From NCBI GenBank assembly GCA_002394535.1, contig DGUG01000054.1, positions 1-8,518 of the forward strand: a stretch of DNA of 8,518 nt, given 5' to 3'. A model generated the notes under the pieces. The model was not told where the DNA came from. It saw only the letters and a list, made by a program, of their open reading frames with translations, and ran no database searches. Numbering within the stretch: the first letter of the stretch is position 1; every line of letters begins with the position of its first letter. A program made the translations under genes and the position numbers. This document shows positions 7,189-8,518 of the stretch, piece by piece. This stretch comes from Lachnospiraceae bacterium UBA4316. GTDB lineage: Bacteria > Bacillota > Clostridia > Lachnospirales > Lachnospiraceae.

Positions 7189-7215
7189 AAGACTGACGCA
7201 ATCTGCGTCAGTCTT
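7189..7215. terminator. Bidirectional Rho-independent terminator
   Basis: A perfect 12-bp inverted repeat (AAGACTGACGCA, loop ATC, TGCGTCAGTCTT) begins at the base after the GT2 stop codon. On the + strand it is followed by a T-rich CTTTGTCTT stretch. On the - strand the continuing sequence is TTTTAATATTT, a better U tract. It therefore separates the two converging transcription units. The right arm also contains the stop codon of the 41-residue - strand gene, so translation of that gene reaches into the hairpin. Confidence 0.88.
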
Positions 7216-7333
7216 CTTTGTCTTCGACTTCTCCGGCTACTGCGGATATAACGCTTGTAACTGCGGAAACAACGACCGCAACAATTATAACAAGTCCGAC
7301 TATGCCGGCAAATATAAGCATTCCTGCATCCAT
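7208..7333 (-). CDS. 41-residue hydrophobic membrane protein
   Basis: This small gene reads from ATG at 7333 to TGA at 7208 and encodes MDAGMLIFAG and onward. Residues about 5-32 are almost entirely hydrophobic or small (Ile, Val, Ala, Gly, Ser), enough for one membrane helix; the tail GEVEDKED is acidic. K39 is the only basic residue, so topology is hard to predict. A GGAGA ribosome site at 7341-7345 on the - strand lies eight bases before the ATG, and an extended -10 promoter lies about 50 bases upstream. The frame's translation reads like a genuine membrane peptide, whereas the overlapping longer reading frame here gives an Arg/Cys/Tyr-rich chain typical of a shadow. The stop falls in the terminator arm. 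I recognise no family. It could be a small regulatory membrane protein or a toxin-like peptide; neither is shown. Confidence 0.72.
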   Translation of the reverse strand: MDAGMLIFAGIVGLVIIVAVVVSAVTSVISAVAGEVEDKED

Positions 7334-7387
7334 AGTTAATTCTCCGATATAAAATAAAAGTAATAACCATTCATTTAACTAACAGAA

Positions 7388-7416
7388 ATATTACCAAGAA
7401 ACGGCAGCTTTGTCAA
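7388..7416 (-). promoter_or_regulatory. Near-consensus sigma-A promoter for the 41-aa gene
   Basis: Read on the - strand, TTGACA (7416-7411) is a perfect -35 box, then 17 bases, then TAATAT (7393-7388), preceded by TGG to make an extended -10 (TGn). Transcription would start near 7381-7383 and give a leader of about 50 bases ahead of the small membrane protein gene. The -35 box begins only six bases beyond the AraC-type gene's stop codon. It is the best promoter match in the window, so the small gene is probably well expressed independently of the regulator gene. Confidence 0.8.
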
Positions 7417-7422
7417 AACCGG

Positions 7423-8295
7423 TCAGAATCTTTTGGAATATGCGTTGTTTAAATTTCTGAACTGGGTCGGAGTACAGTTTCTTACGATCTTAAACATACG
7501 CATGAAAGCAGATATACTGTTAAATCCGCTTCTTATAGCCACCTCAGTCACGTTGATCTCCGGATCTAGCAACAGCTTTTCCGAATAGGCTATTCGCCTT
7601 GTGTTCAGATATTTGTAAAACGGCATTCCGGCAAATTCCTTGAAGAGTCTGGAAAAATGGTATTTTGAGAATCCGGCCATATCGGCAACTTCCTCAAGAG
7701 TAAGGTCTTCTGTGCAGTGCTCGTTCAGATAATTGCATATTGAGAGGAATTTCTCGGTATATTCCTGCTGTTTATTGGGCTTGATCCCGGCAAACCGGTC
7801 AGGGCTTGCGGTATAGTATCTGGCAACCATAACGAGCATCTGCAGGAATTTTTCCACGATCGATACGTTTTTTAAAGGGGCATTTCCGAAATATTCATCG
7901 TATATACCCTTCATAAGATTTACGCATTTATCATGAATCTCCGGAAAATCTTCAGGTGTTATGACTATGGCAGGTTGCATTATAGAAAAAATGGAATTGT
8001 ATTCATTGAAAGACTGGATCATTGACAGGTCGACCTGAAAAATGATCCTTCTGCCCTTGTGGGCATACAGATGATGGAGTACTCCGGGACATATTATTAT
8101 AATGTCATCAACACGCAGATTAAAAGGAATGTCGTTACACTCCATGGTATACTCACCCTCGAGAGGCATTACGATCTCTACGGCCGGATGCCAGTGGTTG
8201 GGGTATTCTTCATAATCCGTGTTATTGTAGAGCAAAAGGGTAGATTCATACTCAAAACTGACCGTTTCCTTTACTCCATCAAGTATCTTTATCAA
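7423..8295 (-). CDS. AraC-family transcriptional regulator with cupin sensor domain (TTG start)
   Basis: This is a cytosolic regulator of 290 residues, normal for the family. Residues about 15-95 form a cupin-like sensor domain with H34-W-H36, E40 and a later PGVLHHLYAH segment (70-79), which in relatives binds sugars or glycosides. Residues about 183-285 carry two helix-turn-helix units, LTLEEVADMAGFSKYHFSRLFKE (from 198) and VTEVAIRSGFNSISAFMRMFK (from 249), followed by CTPTQFR. The start is TTG at 8295: a TAG lies three codons upstream in frame, and AAGGTG at 8305-8310 is nine bases before the TTG. No ATG lies near the N-terminus in this frame. It converges on the GH5-GT2 genes and has no clear terminator of its own. 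Such regulators in gut and rumen Firmicutes commonly control nearby sugar genes, so GH5-GT2 or a divergent operon beyond 8518 are candidate targets (inference). Confidence 0.9.
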   Translation of the reverse strand: MIKILDGVKETVSFEYESTLLLYNNTDYEEYPNHWHPAVEIVMPLEGEYTMECNDIPFNLRVDDIIIICPGVLHHLYAHKGRRIIFQVDLSMIQSFNEYNSIFSIMQPAIVITPEDFPEIHDKCVNLMKGIYDEYFGNAPLKNVSIVEKFLQMLVMVARYYTASPDRFAGIKPNKQQEYTEKFLSICNYLNEHCTEDLTLEEVADMAGFSKYHFSRLFKEFAGMPFYKYLNTRRIAYSEKLLLDPEINVTEVAIRSGFNSISAFMRMFKIVRNCTPTQFRNLNNAYSKRF

Positions 8296-8304
8296 TTCTT
8301 GCTA

Positions 8305-8310
8305 CACCTT
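8305..8310 (-). promoter_or_regulatory. Ribosome binding site supporting the TTG start of the AraC-type gene
   Basis: On the - strand AAGGTG lies nine bases before TTG 8295. With an in-frame TAG between this site and the TTG, no earlier start is possible, so TTG is the most upstream possible and the best-supported start. Confidence 0.55.
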
Positions 8311-8501
8311 ATCCAAAATTTGATAATTATTTAACATGTATTTAGTTCCGAAAAATTGCAAAAAAATCATACAACAAATTAGAATGCTCTGTAAAGAAAC
8401 AATTGAAATTTAGGTAATATATACAAAAATAGGAACAATAATAAGTAGAAAACTTACAACTTAAACGTTTTCGTAGAAAAGACGGTTACAATAAATAGCA
8501 A

Positions 8502-8518
8502 TTTTTGATAATCAAAAA
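8502..8518. repeat. Perfect 17-base inverted repeat TTTTTGATaATCAAAAA
   Basis: Two 8-base arms mirror each other around a single central A, ending exactly at the window edge. The symmetry and odd centre fit a dimeric regulator's operator, or the stem region of a structure that continues outside. The 9-mer TTTGATAAT from its left half recurs at 8319-8327, close to the AraC-type gene's start, but without a full matching right arm there. Confidence 0.5.

Larger units (their letters stand above)
8296..8518. other. AT-rich noncoding upstream region of the AraC-type gene
   Basis: These 223 bases hold no convincing gene on either strand and are clearly richer in A and T than the coding parts. They should contain the promoter of the AraC-type gene and perhaps that of a divergent gene beyond the window. 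I found no strong -35/-10 pair. Notable marks are the short palindrome AAACGTTT at 8463-8470 and a perfect inverted repeat at the very end. Confidence 0.6.

Noticed and set aside
7185..7370. A 61-codon open frame on the - strand
   Set aside because: It lacks a ribosome site and gives an Arg/Cys/Tyr-rich chain; the overlapping 41-codon frame has a ribosome site, a promoter and a believable membrane helix.
8461..8472. AAACGTTT palindrome as a LacI/CcpA-type operator
   Set aside because: Only the central eight bases are symmetric, and the flanks do not fit the extended catabolite-repression consensus in an AT-rich region where such a match arises easily.

Overview
The window looks like a chromosomal segment of a low-to-moderate GC Gram-positive anaerobe, most likely a Lachnospiraceae member (Butyrivibrio/Roseburia-like). 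This rests on AAGGAG-type ribosome sites, the run ispE tail - GntR/FCD regulator - YwiB-like protein - trigger-factor-like lipoprotein - asnS, and a plant-glucan type GH5 enzyme. The genus assignment is inference; no rRNA or other marker is present.

Layout. Positions 1-7188 hold nine tightly packed genes on the + strand, with gaps of 52 bases or less and two overlaps. They are the 3' end of ispE (isoprenoid precursor synthesis); a GntR/FCD metal-binding regulator; a DUF1934 (YwiB-like) beta-barrel protein; an unrecognised single-pass membrane protein; a lipoprotein resembling trigger factor without its prolyl-isomerase domain, apparently started at CTG; asparaginyl-tRNA synthetase; a secreted coiled-coil NlpC/P60 peptidoglycan hydrolase; a signal-less GH5 glucanase-like enzyme; and a GT2 glycosyltransferase whose ATG overlaps the GH5 stop. 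A perfect 12-bp hairpin at 7189-7215 closes the block. No convincing + strand promoter was found inside it, so much of it may be one transcript starting upstream of the window.

Positions 7208-8295 are read from the - strand: an AraC-family regulator with a cupin sensor domain and, downstream of it, a 41-residue hydrophobic protein. The small gene has its own near-consensus extended -10 promoter and a good ribosome site, and its stop codon lies inside the shared terminator hairpin. Positions 8296-8518 are AT-rich and noncoding; they hold the AraC upstream region and end in a perfect 17-base inverted repeat.

How the genes fit together. The first two thirds are mostly housekeeping (isoprenoids, translation, cell envelope), with an envelope theme: an extracytoplasmic chaperone-like lipoprotein and a wall hydrolase flank asnS. 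The last third is accessory-like: a cytosolic GH5 translationally coupled to a polyprenol-phosphate-sugar-synthase-like GT2, facing a sugar-type AraC regulator. No mobile element, tRNA, rRNA, CRISPR array or obvious defence system was seen. The most unusual items are the lipoprotein (architecture and start codon), the hidden 41-aa gene with its strong promoter, and the GH5-GT2 pair with altered active-site surroundings.
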